Below are positions 17,917 through 26,534 of a stretch of DNA of 64,000 bases, one piece after another. Position numbers and translations under genes: made by a program. Source of the stretch: Herbiconiux sp. (lineage in GTDB: Bacteria > Actinomycetota > Actinomycetes > Actinomycetales > Microbacteriaceae). The stretch lies in contig NZ_SCVE01000018.1 in NCBI RefSeq assembly GCF_004297105.1, positions 262,668 to 326,667 of the forward strand, in the 5' to 3' direction. How positions within the stretch are numbered: position 1 is the first letter of the stretch; every line of letters starts with the position of its first letter. The notes beneath the pieces were generated by a model. The model did no database searches. It was given only the letters and a program-made list of their open reading frames with translations, and was not told where the DNA came from.

Positions 17917-18644
17917 GGGCGCGGCACCGCCAGCTGTCCGCGGGAATCGGGGGCGTGGGCGAGCACGCGGGAGGTCGCATCCGCCACCATCGTCGCGAGG
18001 AGGGCGGCTCCCTCCTCCGCGGTCGCACCGGTGGGGTCGCCGAGCACGCCCGTCGGCGACACCGCGGTGACACCCCCTGAGGTGAGCTTCGGCAGGAGCT
18101 CGGCCATCGGTGCGGTGGCTCCCGCCTCCGGGAGCGGCGACGCGACGGCGGATGGCCGCAGCCAGAGCATGAGCGACGTCTCGGTGCGGCCCGCGTGCGC
18201 GTCGGCGCCCGGCGCCGCACAGGGCAGCCAGCCCACATCGTGCCCCTCACCGAGCATCTGCGGCACCGCCGACGCGAGCGTGGGCACGTTGCCGCCGTGC
18301 GCGTTCACGAACACGATCCGGCCGGCCCAGGTCGACAGCGACCGCACCAGTTCCACGATCACGAACCGCAACGCCTCGTGCCCGATCGACACCGTACCGG
18401 CGAACGCCTGGTGCTCGCCGCTCGCCCCGAAGTTCAGCGCGGGCGTCACGACGACGGATGCCGCACCGACCGCCGCTCGTTCCAGGGCGTCAGCCGCGCC
18501 TTGCGCTACGGCGGTTGCGATCGCCGCATCCGTGTCGAAGGGCAGATGCGGCCCGTGCTGTTCCGTCGATCCGATCGGCACGAGCACGAGCGGGCGCGGG
18601 GGCACGGACGGCCACGCGATCTCGTCCAGTCTCAGCGCGCTCAC
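17913..18644 (-). CDS. mftE: mycofactocin precursor peptide peptidase MftE
   Basis: 243 residues, creatininase family. Metal-binding and active-site motifs are GSTEQHGPHLPFDTD, NFGASGEHQAFAGT, VNAHGGN and HAGRTETSLML. In the characterised pathway MftE cuts the MftC-modified MftA and releases the Val-Tyr-derived AHDP unit. Sixty-four bases separate it from mftD, and it overlaps mftF by four bases. Length and motifs are normal, so activity is expected. Confidence 0.95.
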   Translation of the reverse strand: MSALRLDEIAWPSVPPRPLVLVPIGSTEQHGPHLPFDTDAAIATAVAQGAADALERAAVGAASVVVTPALNFGASGEHQAFAGTVSIGHEALRFVIVELVRSLSTWAGRIVFVNAHGGNVPTLASAVPQMLGEGHDVGWLPCAAPGADAHAGRTETSLMLWLRPSAVASPLPEAGATAPMAELLPKLTSGGVTAVSPTGVLGDPTGATAEEGAALLATMVADATSRVLAHAPDSRGQLAVPRP

Positions 18645-18708
18645 CCGTTCAGGCTAACGCCGACCGAACGCACTCGGCCGGGTCGTCGACGAGGCAGAGC
18701 ACGCGTCG

Positions 18709-20025
18709 CTATTTCGCCTCGGCCTCGGCCTTGGCGAGCGGCTTCGTGGTGGACGTGCGGCGCACCGTCTTGGGTGCGGCCTTCGCCGGCGGTGCGGTCG
18801 GCGCATCCGCGGCCACGGCCCCCGTGCCCCCGGTCGCCGCCGAGCCCTCGTCGCCCGTGCCGATCGCCCGCTCGAAGCCCGCCGGGATCGACAGGTCGGA
18901 GCGACCCAGCTCGTGCACCGAGGCGTGTCCCGTGCCGAGCACCGCGGAGTCGAGCCCGCCGCGAAGGATGTCGAGCACGTTCTCCACGCCTGCCTGCCCG
19001 TTCGCGGCCAGGCCCCACAGGTACGCGCGACCGATCATCACGGCGCGTGCGCCCAGCGCGAGCGCCTTCGCCACATCGCCGCCGCGCCGAACACCGCCGT
19101 CGAGCACGACCTCGATCTGGTCGCCGACGGCCTCGGCCACCGCGGGCAGCATCCGGATGGTCGCCGGCGTGGTGTCGAGGTTGTTGCCACCGTGATTCGA
19201 CACGGAGATGGCGGTGACCCCGATGTCGACGGCGCGCTTCGCGTCATCGACCCGGGACACTCCCTTCAGCATGAACGGCCCGCCCCATTCCGTGCGCAGC
19301 CACTCCACGTCCTCCCACGAGGGCGGAGGAGTCTGCATCCACTCGTAATAGGCGCCGAAGAACGTCGGAGCGTCGCCTCCGGGAGGCTGCAGGTTGGGGG
19401 CCGTGAGGTCGGGCAGCGTGAGCGAGCGGGCGAACTGCCACAGCCACTTCGGATGCGGCAGCACGTTCGGCGCGAACTGCACCATGGTCTTGAGGTCGAG
19501 TTTCTCGGGAATCGACGGGCTGCCCCAGTCGCGTCCATTCGAGAACGACCAGTCGAGCGTGGCGATGAGGCCCTTCGCGCCGGCCTTGCGGGCGCGGTCC
19601 ATTCGCTGGATCATCGCGTCCCGGGTGCCCGTCCAGTACATCTGGTACAGCGTGTTCGGGTTGGCGGCCGTGACCTCCTCGACGGGCTTCGAGGCGAAGG
19701 AGGAGAGCCCCATCGGGATGCCGCGATTGGCGGCGGCGCGGGCCACGGCGACTTCGCCATCCGGATGCACCGCCTGCACGCCCGTGGGCGAGATCATCAC
19801 GGGGAACGAGAGGTCGAGCCCCATCACGCTCGTCGTCAGGTCGCGTTCGGCCTTGTGACCGGCGACGTGAGGGGCGAACCCGAGCTCGGTGAACGCGGCG
19901 AGGTTGTCGTCGATCGTGGCTCCACGCTCCGAGCCCGCCACGAGGGCTCCGTAGACCGAGCTGGGCAACCGCTTCTTCGCGCGGCGCTGGGCCTCGGCCA
20001 CCGTCTCGAACCATGCATTCGCCAT
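18709..20025 (-). CDS. mftD: mycofactocin maturation oxidase MftD (FMN-dependent, lactate dehydrogenase family)
   Basis: 438 residues. FMN alpha-hydroxy-acid dehydrogenase fold with SFPVMISPTGVQAVHPDGE, SVSNHGGNNLDTTPATIRML (the MftD-specific version of the HGG motif) and VVLDGGVRRGGDVAKALALG. MftD oxidatively deaminates AHDP to premycofactocin. The ATG at 20025 has AAGAGG eight bases upstream. The last 55 or so residues are an Ala/Thr/Lys-rich tail that typical MftD proteins lack. First gene of mftDEF. A candidate MftR operator lies 54 bases upstream at 20079-20096. Confidence 0.95.
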   Translation of the reverse strand: MANAWFETVAEAQRRAKKRLPSSVYGALVAGSERGATIDDNLAAFTELGFAPHVAGHKAERDLTTSVMGLDLSFPVMISPTGVQAVHPDGEVAVARAAANRGIPMGLSSFASKPVEEVTAANPNTLYQMYWTGTRDAMIQRMDRARKAGAKGLIATLDWSFSNGRDWGSPSIPEKLDLKTMVQFAPNVLPHPKWLWQFARSLTLPDLTAPNLQPPGGDAPTFFGAYYEWMQTPPPSWEDVEWLRTEWGGPFMLKGVSRVDDAKRAVDIGVTAISVSNHGGNNLDTTPATIRMLPAVAEAVGDQIEVVLDGGVRRGGDVAKALALGARAVMIGRAYLWGLAANGQAGVENVLDILRGGLDSAVLGTGHASVHELGRSDLSIPAGFERAIGTGDEGSAATGGTGAVAADAPTAPPAKAAPKTVRRTSTTKPLAKAEAEAK

Positions 20026-20067
20026 CGAAGTGCCTCTTCTCTCGTCAGATCACCAGCGATCCACATC

Positions 20068-20096
20068 ATTGTAGTCACCTATTGACACCGGGTGCC
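20068..20096 (-). promoter_or_regulatory. mftD promoter with candidate MftR operator
   Basis: 20083-20096 reads TGACACCGGGTGCC. It is the imperfect palindrome GACAC-N3-GTGCC and repeats the site in front of mftA/mftR (26729-26742) with one change; over 18 positions (20079-20096 against 26725-26742) 16 agree. On the coding strand TACAAT (20068-20073) is a possible -10 whose -35 region would fall inside the site. Confidence 0.6.
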
Positions 20097-20118
20097 ATAA
20101 CTACTTCGCGGCCCACAA

Positions 20119-20362
20119 TCCACTTGCCACAAAGTGTCGGCCCCACCCGCGACTTGCCACAACTTGTGGCAACCCGACGCCTACACCCGCGCGCCAGCCC
20201 GCGCCCGCACATCCACTTGCCACAAAGTGTCGGCCCCACACGCCGCTTGCCACAACTTGTGGCAAGCCGACGCCCCACACCCGCACGCCAGCCCGCGCCC
20301 GCACACCCACTTGCCACAAAGTGTCGGCCCCACACGCCGCTTGCCACAACGTGTGGCAAGCC
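20119..20362. repeat. palindromic intergenic repeat, family A, second site (three tandem units)
   Basis: Three units start at 20119, 20212 and 20306 (periods 93 and 94 bp). Each has a half element CCACTTGCCACAAAGTGTCG followed about 25 bases later by a full palindrome: TTGCCACAACTTGTGGCAA at 20154-20172 and 20247-20265, and a variant with ACG centre at 20341-20359. The array occupies the gap between the end of the VWA gene and the mftD promoter. It is too regular and too palindromic to be coding; the open frames crossing it are by-products. Confidence 0.88.
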
Positions 20363-20368
20363 GCGGGC

Positions 20369-21238
20369 TCAGCGGTCACGGAAGAGCGCGCCGAGCGCCG
20401 GCGCGATGTCGTGGAACGTGCGGATGGCCCGGAACCCGCCCCGCCCGATGCGCGCCAGTTCCCGCCCGAGCTCCACATCCTTCTCCCCACTCGTGTCCAG
20501 CAGCACATCGAGTCGCGGCAGGCGACCCGCGAACGGCCGCGGATCCGGTCCGGCGTTGTGCACGCAGTCCGAGAGCAGCACCACGCGCGCGTTGCGTGGT
20601 GGCACGCCGGCGAGCTGCTGAGCGGCGAGCTGCAGCGGGAACGCCACGTTCGTGAGCCCCCGTGCCGGGATGCGCAGCATCTCGTCGAGCAGCTCCATCG
20701 GGCGCACGGGGGCGCCCAGCTTCTGGAGCACGGCCGCATCCGACCAGAAGGCGATCACCCCGAGCTGATCCTGAGCGAGCTCGGCGGCGAGCGCCCCCAC
20801 GGTCGCCGCCGCCGTGCGCACCCGCTCCCCCTTCATCGACCCCGACACATCCACCAGCAGCACCACGGAACGTCGGGCGCGCACCCGCTCGCGCACGATG
20901 ATGTCCTCGTCGTCCGGAACGGGACGCTCGGCGAGCATCTCCAGTGTGCGATCGAGGTCGATGTCGTCGCTCCCGCCGCGGTACGGCACCGATGCGAAGT
21001 GCCCGGCCCCCCGATCGCGCGCCGAATCGACCTTGGGCTTCGGTACCGACAGCCGCGCCGCGATCTCGGCCGCCCGCGCCCGCACGACGGGGTCGAGCTG
21101 CAGATCCTCGTCGGAGAGCACGGTCACGTCCGACGGGTCGTCGGTGAACCCCGCGCCCGACCCCGTCGGCTTCGAGGCACCCGGCCGCCCGCGCCCCGGT
21201 TGCGGGCGCAACACCAGTCCACCGGCCCCGGCCGCCAC
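20369..21238 (-). CDS. VWA domain protein paired with MoxR
   Basis: 289 residues from the GTG at 21238. The von Willebrand A domain is in the C-terminal half: the MIDAS motif VVLLVDVSGSMKG (DxSxS) near residue 125 and a conserved Thr in RGLTNVAFPL. VWA proteins of this kind work with MoxR AAA+ ATPases to activate or load metal into enzymes. The start is doubtful. The same frame stays open, with strongly GC-biased third positions, for 39 more codons up to the moxR stop but has no usable start there; the ATG that overlaps the moxR stop (21357-21359) is in another frame. Last gene of the mftABC-SDR-moxR operon. Confidence 0.85.
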   Translation of the reverse strand: MAAGAGGLVLRPQPGRGRPGASKPTGSGAGFTDDPSDVTVLSDEDLQLDPVVRARAAEIAARLSVPKPKVDSARDRGAGHFASVPYRGGSDDIDLDRTLEMLAERPVPDDEDIIVRERVRARRSVVLLVDVSGSMKGERVRTAAATVGALAAELAQDQLGVIAFWSDAAVLQKLGAPVRPMELLDEMLRIPARGLTNVAFPLQLAAQQLAGVPPRNARVVLLSDCVHNAGPDPRPFAGRLPRLDVLLDTSGEKDVELGRELARIGRGGFRAIRTFHDIAPALGALFRDR

Positions 21239-21355
21239 ATCGAACGCCGTCGGATCTTCGTCGAGCTGCTTCGGCTTGCGCTTCAGCGGCGTGCGCGACC
21301 CGCCCTTCGCATCGGGGTTCCGGCGCGTGATCGGCGAGTCGGCCTCGACCGCTCT

Positions 21356-22282
21356 TCATCCCGGATCGGCGCGAGCCGGCTCCAGGATGAAGCGGTCCTC
21401 CCAGATCTCCCGCAGCACCCGCTCGGGCGTGGTCTCCGCGGCCTCATCGACATGGATGCGGCCCGACAGCGCCACGAGCATCGCGTCGTAGACCGTGTCG
21501 CGATACTCGTCGTCCGACGGATCGCTGAGCTCCCGCAGCGCGAACAGCTCGTGCGCCACGAGGGCGCAGTCGATCGCGCCGCGCACGCTCGAGCCCTGCC
21601 GCACATCCGGATGCTCGCGGGTCGCCCGGGTGACGGCCACCGCGTCCGGGATCAACCGCTCCGCCAAGCCACCGAGGAGACCCGTGCGCAACGCCACGAT
21701 CCCCCGCTCGGCCTCGGCATCCTGATACCCGACCACGATCCTGTTCAGTCGGTCGGAGACCGAGGTCGACAGTCGCGTCGTGCCGACGTTGTCGAACGGA
21801 TTCATCGACGCGATCACCCTGAATGTCGGCAGCGCCTCGATGCGGCCCACCCTCGGCACCTCCACGGCACGGTCGGCCATCGCGGTGAGCAGGGTGTTGA
21901 GGGTGTCCTCGGGGGCACGGTTGAACTCCTCGATGTAGAGGAAGCCGCCCTGCCGCATCGCTTCGACGAGGGGGCCGGCCACGAAGTTGTCGGCGCTGTA
22001 GTCCTCCCGCAGCACGCGCGCGGGGTTGTGGTGCCCCACGAGCTTCGCGGGGGTGAGATCCGCGTTGCCCTCCACGAAGAGCAACGGGATGCCCCACTCC
22101 TCAGTGATCGCCTTGAGCATCGTGGTCTTGGAGGTACCGGGTGGGCCCTCCAGCACGAGATCGCGCCCGGCGGCCACCGCCGCGAGCGCGAGTTCCAGCT
22201 CGCGCTCGCGGCCCACGAGGTGCGCAGCGATCCGGCGCCGTGTGTCGCCGACATCCGTGCCGGTCTCGGTTCCCATCCGCAT
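21356..22282 (-). CDS. MoxR family AAA+ ATPase
   Basis: 308 residues. Walker A GPPGTSKTTM near residue 45, Walker B FLYIEEFNRAPEDTLNTLL, sensor 1 VIASMNPFDN and an arginine-finger region SVSDRLNRIVVGY. These hexameric ATPases remodel or activate enzyme complexes together with VWA partners. It begins 20 bases after the first SDR gene and is followed directly by the VWA gene. It is therefore transcribed with mycofactocin biosynthesis genes, which suggests that its client is a mycofactocin-dependent enzyme; that is inference. Confidence 0.9.
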   Translation of the reverse strand: MRMGTETGTDVGDTRRRIAAHLVGRERELELALAAVAAGRDLVLEGPPGTSKTTMLKAITEEWGIPLLFVEGNADLTPAKLVGHHNPARVLREDYSADNFVAGPLVEAMRQGGFLYIEEFNRAPEDTLNTLLTAMADRAVEVPRVGRIEALPTFRVIASMNPFDNVGTTRLSTSVSDRLNRIVVGYQDAEAERGIVALRTGLLGGLAERLIPDAVAVTRATREHPDVRQGSSVRGAIDCALVAHELFALRELSDPSDDEYRDTVYDAMLVALSGRIHVDEAAETTPERVLREIWEDRFILEPARADPG

Positions 22283-22302
22283 CCTCTTTCGTGACTCGTC
22301 GC

Positions 22303-23145
22303 TTACTTCACCGTGTAGCCGGCGTCGACCTTGAGCTCGGTGCCCGTCACGTAGCGCGCCTCATCCGAGGCGAGGAACAGCACGGCGTTCGAGATGTCGA
22401 CGGGCTCCACCCACGGGATGGGCAGCGCGTTGATGCCCACGAAGATGGGTGCCGCCTCCTCTTTCGTGGGATGCGGGTTGTCGGGCATGAAGAGGCGGTA
22501 GGTGGCCTCGTTCTGGATCATGTCGGTGTTCACCGAGGTGGGGTGCACCGTGTTCACCCGGATGCGGTGCGGGGCCAGCTCCAGCGCCAGGGTGCGCATG
22601 ATGCCCACCACCGCGTGCTTCGAGGCGGTGTAGGCCACGACATTCGGCGTTCCCTTGAGACCGGCCGTCGAACTGGTGAGGATGATGGACCCACCCGTCC
22701 CCTGCTCGATCAGGTGCGGGATCACCGCCTTGGCCGTGTGCCACACGCCCTTGGCGTTGATGTCGTTCACCATCTCCCACTCGGCATCCTCCACCAGCTG
22801 AGACTGCTCGCCGAACGCGAAGATACCCGCATTGGCCGAGACGATGTCGACGTGCCCGAGCTCGGCCACGCCCTCATCCAGCGCCGCCTTCAGAGCGGGG
22901 TAGTCGCGCACGTCGGCCTTGCGGGCCACGATGCGGCGGTCGAGCGCCTCGACCTGGCGCACCGTCTCGGCGAGATCCTCCTCCGTCGCCCCGGCGTAGT
23001 ACTTCTCCATGCCGGGTATCGATTCACAGATGTCGACCGCGATGATGTCGGCGCCCTCCTGGGCCAGCCGCAGCGCATGGCTGCGCCCCTGACCTCGTGC
23101 CGCGCCCGTGATGAACGCGACCTTGCCTTCTACTCGTCCTGTCAT
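22303..23145 (-). CDS. mycofactocin-coupled SDR family oxidoreductase (copy 1)
   Basis: 280 residues from the ATG at 23145 (MTGRVEGKVAFITGAARGQG); an earlier in-frame start at 23184 gives an unconserved leader. Rossmann TGAARGQG, then NAG (ANAGIF), Ser in ILTSSTAG and the catalytic YTASK. The HALRLAQEGADIIAVDI stretch is the version seen in mycofactocin-dependent SDRs, which hold NAD(H) without exchange and pass electrons to mycofactocin. Substrate probably an alcohol or related carbinol. Sixteen bases separate it from copy 2. Confidence 0.92.
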   Translation of the reverse strand: MTGRVEGKVAFITGAARGQGRSHALRLAQEGADIIAVDICESIPGMEKYYAGATEEDLAETVRQVEALDRRIVARKADVRDYPALKAALDEGVAELGHVDIVSANAGIFAFGEQSQLVEDAEWEMVNDINAKGVWHTAKAVIPHLIEQGTGGSIILTSSTAGLKGTPNVVAYTASKHAVVGIMRTLALELAPHRIRVNTVHPTSVNTDMIQNEATYRLFMPDNPHPTKEEAAPIFVGINALPIPWVEPVDISNAVLFLASDEARYVTGTELKVDAGYTVK

Positions 23146-23161
23146 GATGCTCTCCTCTCGC

Positions 23162-23995
23162 TCACTTGATCGCGGCGCCCGCATCGACGGGGAGCATGAC
23201 TCCCGTGACGTAGCGCGACTCGTCGGATGCCAGCCAGAGCACCGCGTTGGAGATGTCCACCGGCTCCACCCACGGGATGGGCAGCGCGTTCATGGCGATC
23301 GCCGCATCCGCGAAGTCCTTCTGCGTCGGGTTCTCGATGTCGGGCCTGAACAGCTTGTAGGTGCCCTCGTTCTGCACCATCGGAGTGTTCACCGTGGTGG
23401 GGTGGATGCTGTTCACCCGGATGAAATGCGGCGCGAGTTCGAGAGCCAGCGTGCGCATGAGCCCCACCACTCCGTGCTTCGCCGACACGTAGTGCCCGAT
23501 GTTCGGATACGCGAAGATGCCCGCGTCGGAACTCGTGAGGATGATCGATCCGCCGTTGCCGCTCGCCTTGAGGTGCGGGATCGCGGCCTTCGCCGCGCGC
23601 CAGACCCCGTTCAGGTTGATGTCGATCATGTCGGTCCATTCCTCTTCGGGAATGTCTTCCGCGGCGTGCGGCGACCCGGCGATGCCGGCGTTCGCCGACA
23701 CGATGTCGAGCCGGCCCAGTTGGGCCACACCGTCGTCGAGCGCCGCCTTCAGCTGATCGAAATCGCGCACATCCGCCTTCGTGGCCACGATGCGGCGGTC
23801 GAGAGCTTCGACCTGGCGAACGGTCTCCACGAGATCTTCCTCGGTGGCGGGCGGAGCGTTGTTCGCGGCGACTCCCTGGCAGATGTCGATGGCGATGATG
23901 TCGGCGCCCTCCTGGGCCAGCCGGAGCGCGTGGCTCCGGCCCTGGCCACGGGCCGCGCCCGTGATGAATGCCACTTTTCCTTCTACACGCCCCAT
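23162..23995 (-). CDS. mycofactocin-coupled SDR family oxidoreductase (copy 2)
   Basis: 277 residues, MGRVEGKVAFITGAARGQG. Motifs: TGAARGQG, SANAGIAG, ILTSSDAG, catalytic YVSAK and the mycofactocin-type segment ADIIAIDICQG. Its first 30 or so bases and the 15 bases in front of the start match those of copy 3 almost exactly, which points to tandem duplication. It differs from copies 1 and 3 mainly in the substrate-loop region after PTTVNTPMVQNEG. Confidence 0.92.
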   Translation of the reverse strand: MGRVEGKVAFITGAARGQGRSHALRLAQEGADIIAIDICQGVAANNAPPATEEDLVETVRQVEALDRRIVATKADVRDFDQLKAALDDGVAQLGRLDIVSANAGIAGSPHAAEDIPEEEWTDMIDINLNGVWRAAKAAIPHLKASGNGGSIILTSSDAGIFAYPNIGHYVSAKHGVVGLMRTLALELAPHFIRVNSIHPTTVNTPMVQNEGTYKLFRPDIENPTQKDFADAAIAMNALPIPWVEPVDISNAVLWLASDESRYVTGVMLPVDAGAAIK

Positions 23996-24046
23996 TGCGT
24001 GCTCCCTTCTCGTGTACTGCGGGTGCGCCCGTCGACGGGCGCGGGT

Positions 24047-24856
24047 TCAGAACTGGGTGTTCCCCGCGTCGACCGTGAGCTCGAGGCTCGTGACGTAGCG
24101 CCCCTCGTCGGACGCGAGGAAGAGCACGGCGTTCGACTGGTCGACCGGTTCGGTGATCTCGATGGGCAGCAGGTTGGCGAGCATCCCCCCGAGCTTCGGA
24201 TGCGCCTCGAGGAGCGGCCCGAAGGCGCCGCCCCCGAGGGTACCCATCGGGGTGTTCACACCGGTGGGGTGGATCGTGTTGACCCGGATGTTGTACTCCG
24301 CCAGCTCGGTGGCGTACGAGCGCATGAGCCCCACCACCCCGTGTTTCGAGACCACGTAGGCCGACAGGAACGGCAGACCCTTGATGCCGGCCGCCGAGCT
24401 GGTGAGGATGATCGATCCCCCGCCGTTGGCGATGAGGTGCGGGGTGGTGAGCTGGAGCGTGTTCCAGGCACCGGTGAGGTTCGTGCCGATGGTCTGGTTC
24501 CACACGTCGACCGAGGTGTTCTCCCAGTCGGCGATCACGCAGATGCCCGCATTGGCCACCACGATGTCGAGCTTGCCGAGCTGCGCCACGCCGTCGTCGA
24601 TCGCGGCCTTCATGGCGTCGCGGTCACGGATGTCGGTCTTCGTGGCGATGATGCGCCGGTCGAGCGCCTCGACCTGGCGCACGGTCTCGGCGAGGTCTTC
24701 CTCGGTCGACGACGGGTAGTCGATGTTCGGGATGTGGTCGGCCAGGTCGACCGCGATGATGTCGGCGCCCTCCTGCGCCAGTCTCAGAGCATGGCTACGC
24801 CCCTGACCACGGGCGGCTCCGGTGACGAATGCGACTTTTCCTTCTACACGCCCCAT
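24047..24856 (-). CDS. mycofactocin-coupled SDR family oxidoreductase (copy 3)
   Basis: 269 residues from the ATG at 24856; the frame is open far upstream, but the conserved protein begins at MGRVEGKVAFVTGAARGQG. Motifs: TGAARGQG, VANAGICVI, ILTSSAAG, catalytic YVVSK. The substrate loop (GTLGGGAFGPLLEAHPKLGGM) is unlike copies 1 and 2, so a different alcohol substrate is likely. It follows mftC by 62 bases. Confidence 0.92.
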   Translation of the reverse strand: MGRVEGKVAFVTGAARGQGRSHALRLAQEGADIIAVDLADHIPNIDYPSSTEEDLAETVRQVEALDRRIIATKTDIRDRDAMKAAIDDGVAQLGKLDIVVANAGICVIADWENTSVDVWNQTIGTNLTGAWNTLQLTTPHLIANGGGSIILTSSAAGIKGLPFLSAYVVSKHGVVGLMRSYATELAEYNIRVNTIHPTGVNTPMGTLGGGAFGPLLEAHPKLGGMLANLLPIEITEPVDQSNAVLFLASDEGRYVTSLELTVDAGNTQF

Positions 24857-24918
24857 TGCGTGCTCCTTTCTGTTGTGCACGCGGGTCGCGATTCGGCCCG
24901 TGGCCTTTCTGCCGGAGG

Positions 24919-26238
24919 TCAGGCCTCCGGGTTGAATCCGGCGAGGGGGTTCTCCTCGCACGCGCTGACGGGCGGCCGGTCGGGCCGGGTTAGCGACAGG
25001 GTGATCGGCACGCCACGCTTCTTCGTGCTGATGAGCCCTGTCGGGATGGGCTTGCCGTCGCGGCGGGGGCCACGCACGGTGGAGTGCGAGTGGTCGCCGT
25101 CGGGCTTCGGGATCGAGCCGTCCATCGTGCGTTTGGTGAGCGCGTCCTCGCCGAAACCGCGCACGCACTCCGGGTCGGGCCCGTCGAGGGGCAGGCCCGT
25201 GAAGAACTTGGCGGCCATGCATCCGCCCTTGCACGAGTCGAAGAACGAGCAGCTCGTGCACGCGCCGCCGGACTGCGGCTGGCGCAGCCGCGTGAACAGC
25301 TCCGAGTTGCGCCAGACCTCCTGGAAACCACCGGTCTCGCGCACATTCCCGGCGAGGAATTCGTCGTGGATCGCGAACGGGCAGGCATACACGTCACCGA
25401 TCGGATCGATCAGGCACACCACCCGTCCCGCGCCGCAGAGATTGAGGCCCGGGAGGGCCGATCCGTAGGCCGAGAGGTGGAAGAACGAGTCACCGGTGAG
25501 CACGCCGTCGCCGTGGGCGACGAGCCAGTCGTAGAGTTCGCGCTGCTGCTCGGGCAGGGGATGCAGTTCGTCCCAGACATCCGCGCCGCGCCCCGACGGG
25601 CGCAGACGGGTGAGACGCAGCTGGGCGCCGTACTCATCGGCGAGGGCCTTGAACTCGTCGAGCTGCGGGATGTTCTGACGGGTGCAGACCACGGAGATCT
25701 TGAAACCGGTGAAACCGGCATCCTTCATGTTCTGCATGGCGCGCAGCGCCGTGGCATAGGAGCCGGGGCCACGCACATGGTCATTGACCTCGGCCGTGGC
25801 GCCGTCGAGCGAGATCTGCACGTCGACGTAGTCGCTGCTCGCGAGCTTCTGAGCCACCTCCGGGGTGATCTTCACCCCATTGGTCGAGAACTTCACGCCC
25901 ACCTTGTGAGCCGTCGCGTAGTCGACGAGCTCCCAGAAGTCACTGCGCACCGTGGGCTCGCCGCCACCGATGTTCACGTAGAACACCTGCATGCGCTCGA
26001 GCTCGTCGATGACGGCCTTGCACTCGTCGGTGCTCAACTCCCGCGGGTCTCGGCGGCCCGACGACGAGAGGCAGTGCACGCAGCTCAGGTTGCAGGCGTA
26101 GGTGAGCTCCCAGGTGAGACAGATGGGCGAATCGAGCCCGAACTCGAAGAGATCGACCAGGCGGCCGGGCTTCGTGGGGCTGGATGGCGCGGGAGGGGCG
26201 GGCTTCGGAGGTTCGGGGCGAGCATCCAGAAGGGTCAT
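24919..26238 (-). CDS. mftC: mycofactocin radical SAM maturase MftC
   Basis: 439 residues. Radical SAM cluster CX3CX2C at Cys49/53/56 (CNLSCVHC), GGGEP at 91-95, and a SPASM domain with cysteines at 268, 275, 286, 327, 330, 336, 340 and 358 (CACTSC-type and CKGGC). It oxidatively decarboxylates the C-terminal Tyr of MftA and cross-links it to the preceding Val. The N-terminus adds a Pro-rich stretch of about 25 residues. The ATG at 26238 overlaps the mftB stop (ATGA), which fixes the start, although the frame stays open to 26484. Confidence 0.97.
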   Translation of the reverse strand: MTLLDARPEPPKPAPPAPSSPTKPGRLVDLFEFGLDSPICLTWELTYACNLSCVHCLSSSGRRDPRELSTDECKAVIDELERMQVFYVNIGGGEPTVRSDFWELVDYATAHKVGVKFSTNGVKITPEVAQKLASSDYVDVQISLDGATAEVNDHVRGPGSYATALRAMQNMKDAGFTGFKISVVCTRQNIPQLDEFKALADEYGAQLRLTRLRPSGRGADVWDELHPLPEQQRELYDWLVAHGDGVLTGDSFFHLSAYGSALPGLNLCGAGRVVCLIDPIGDVYACPFAIHDEFLAGNVRETGGFQEVWRNSELFTRLRQPQSGGACTSCSFFDSCKGGCMAAKFFTGLPLDGPDPECVRGFGEDALTKRTMDGSIPKPDGDHSHSTVRGPRRDGKPIPTGLISTKKRGVPITLSLTRPDRPPVSACEENPLAGFNPEA

Positions 26239-26525
26239 GACTGCCTTTCGATCACCATCGACGACTGAGCGAGGGTGCCGAGCGCCGTCTGGTAGCGCGG
26301 AGCATCCGCCTCGGAGATGCCCGCCGTGGCGAAGGCGACTCGGAGAGAGGACGAATCCGCGAGCGACTGCACCGCTCGGAGCAGCGTGCGGTCTTTGAGG
26401 AAGGAGAGCTTGCGGGTGCCGAAGTGGTACAGCAGGGCACCGAAGGGCTCGGGTCGCACGGAGACTTGGGGATGGAGATCCCACGCCGTGTCCAGATCGG
26501 GCCCGGACGTGATCGGGGCTACCAT
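26235..26525 (-). CDS. mftB: mycofactocin precursor-binding chaperone MftB
   Basis: 96 residues, PqqD-like RiPP recognition element. HPQVSVRPEPFGALLYHFG and TRKLSFLKDRTLLRAV are the family blocks. It binds the MftA leader and delivers it to MftC. Nine bases separate it from mftA, and it overlaps mftC by four. Confidence 0.95.
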   Translation of the reverse strand: MVAPITSGPDLDTAWDLHPQVSVRPEPFGALLYHFGTRKLSFLKDRTLLRAVQSLADSSSLRVAFATAGISEADAPRYQTALGTLAQSSMVIERQS

Positions 26526-26534
26526 GTCAGCGAC

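Noticed and set aside
20119..20362. Regular repeats resembling a small CRISPR array
   Set aside because: Units are 93-94 bp with palindromes and nearly identical sequence between them; there are no unique spacers and no cas genes.
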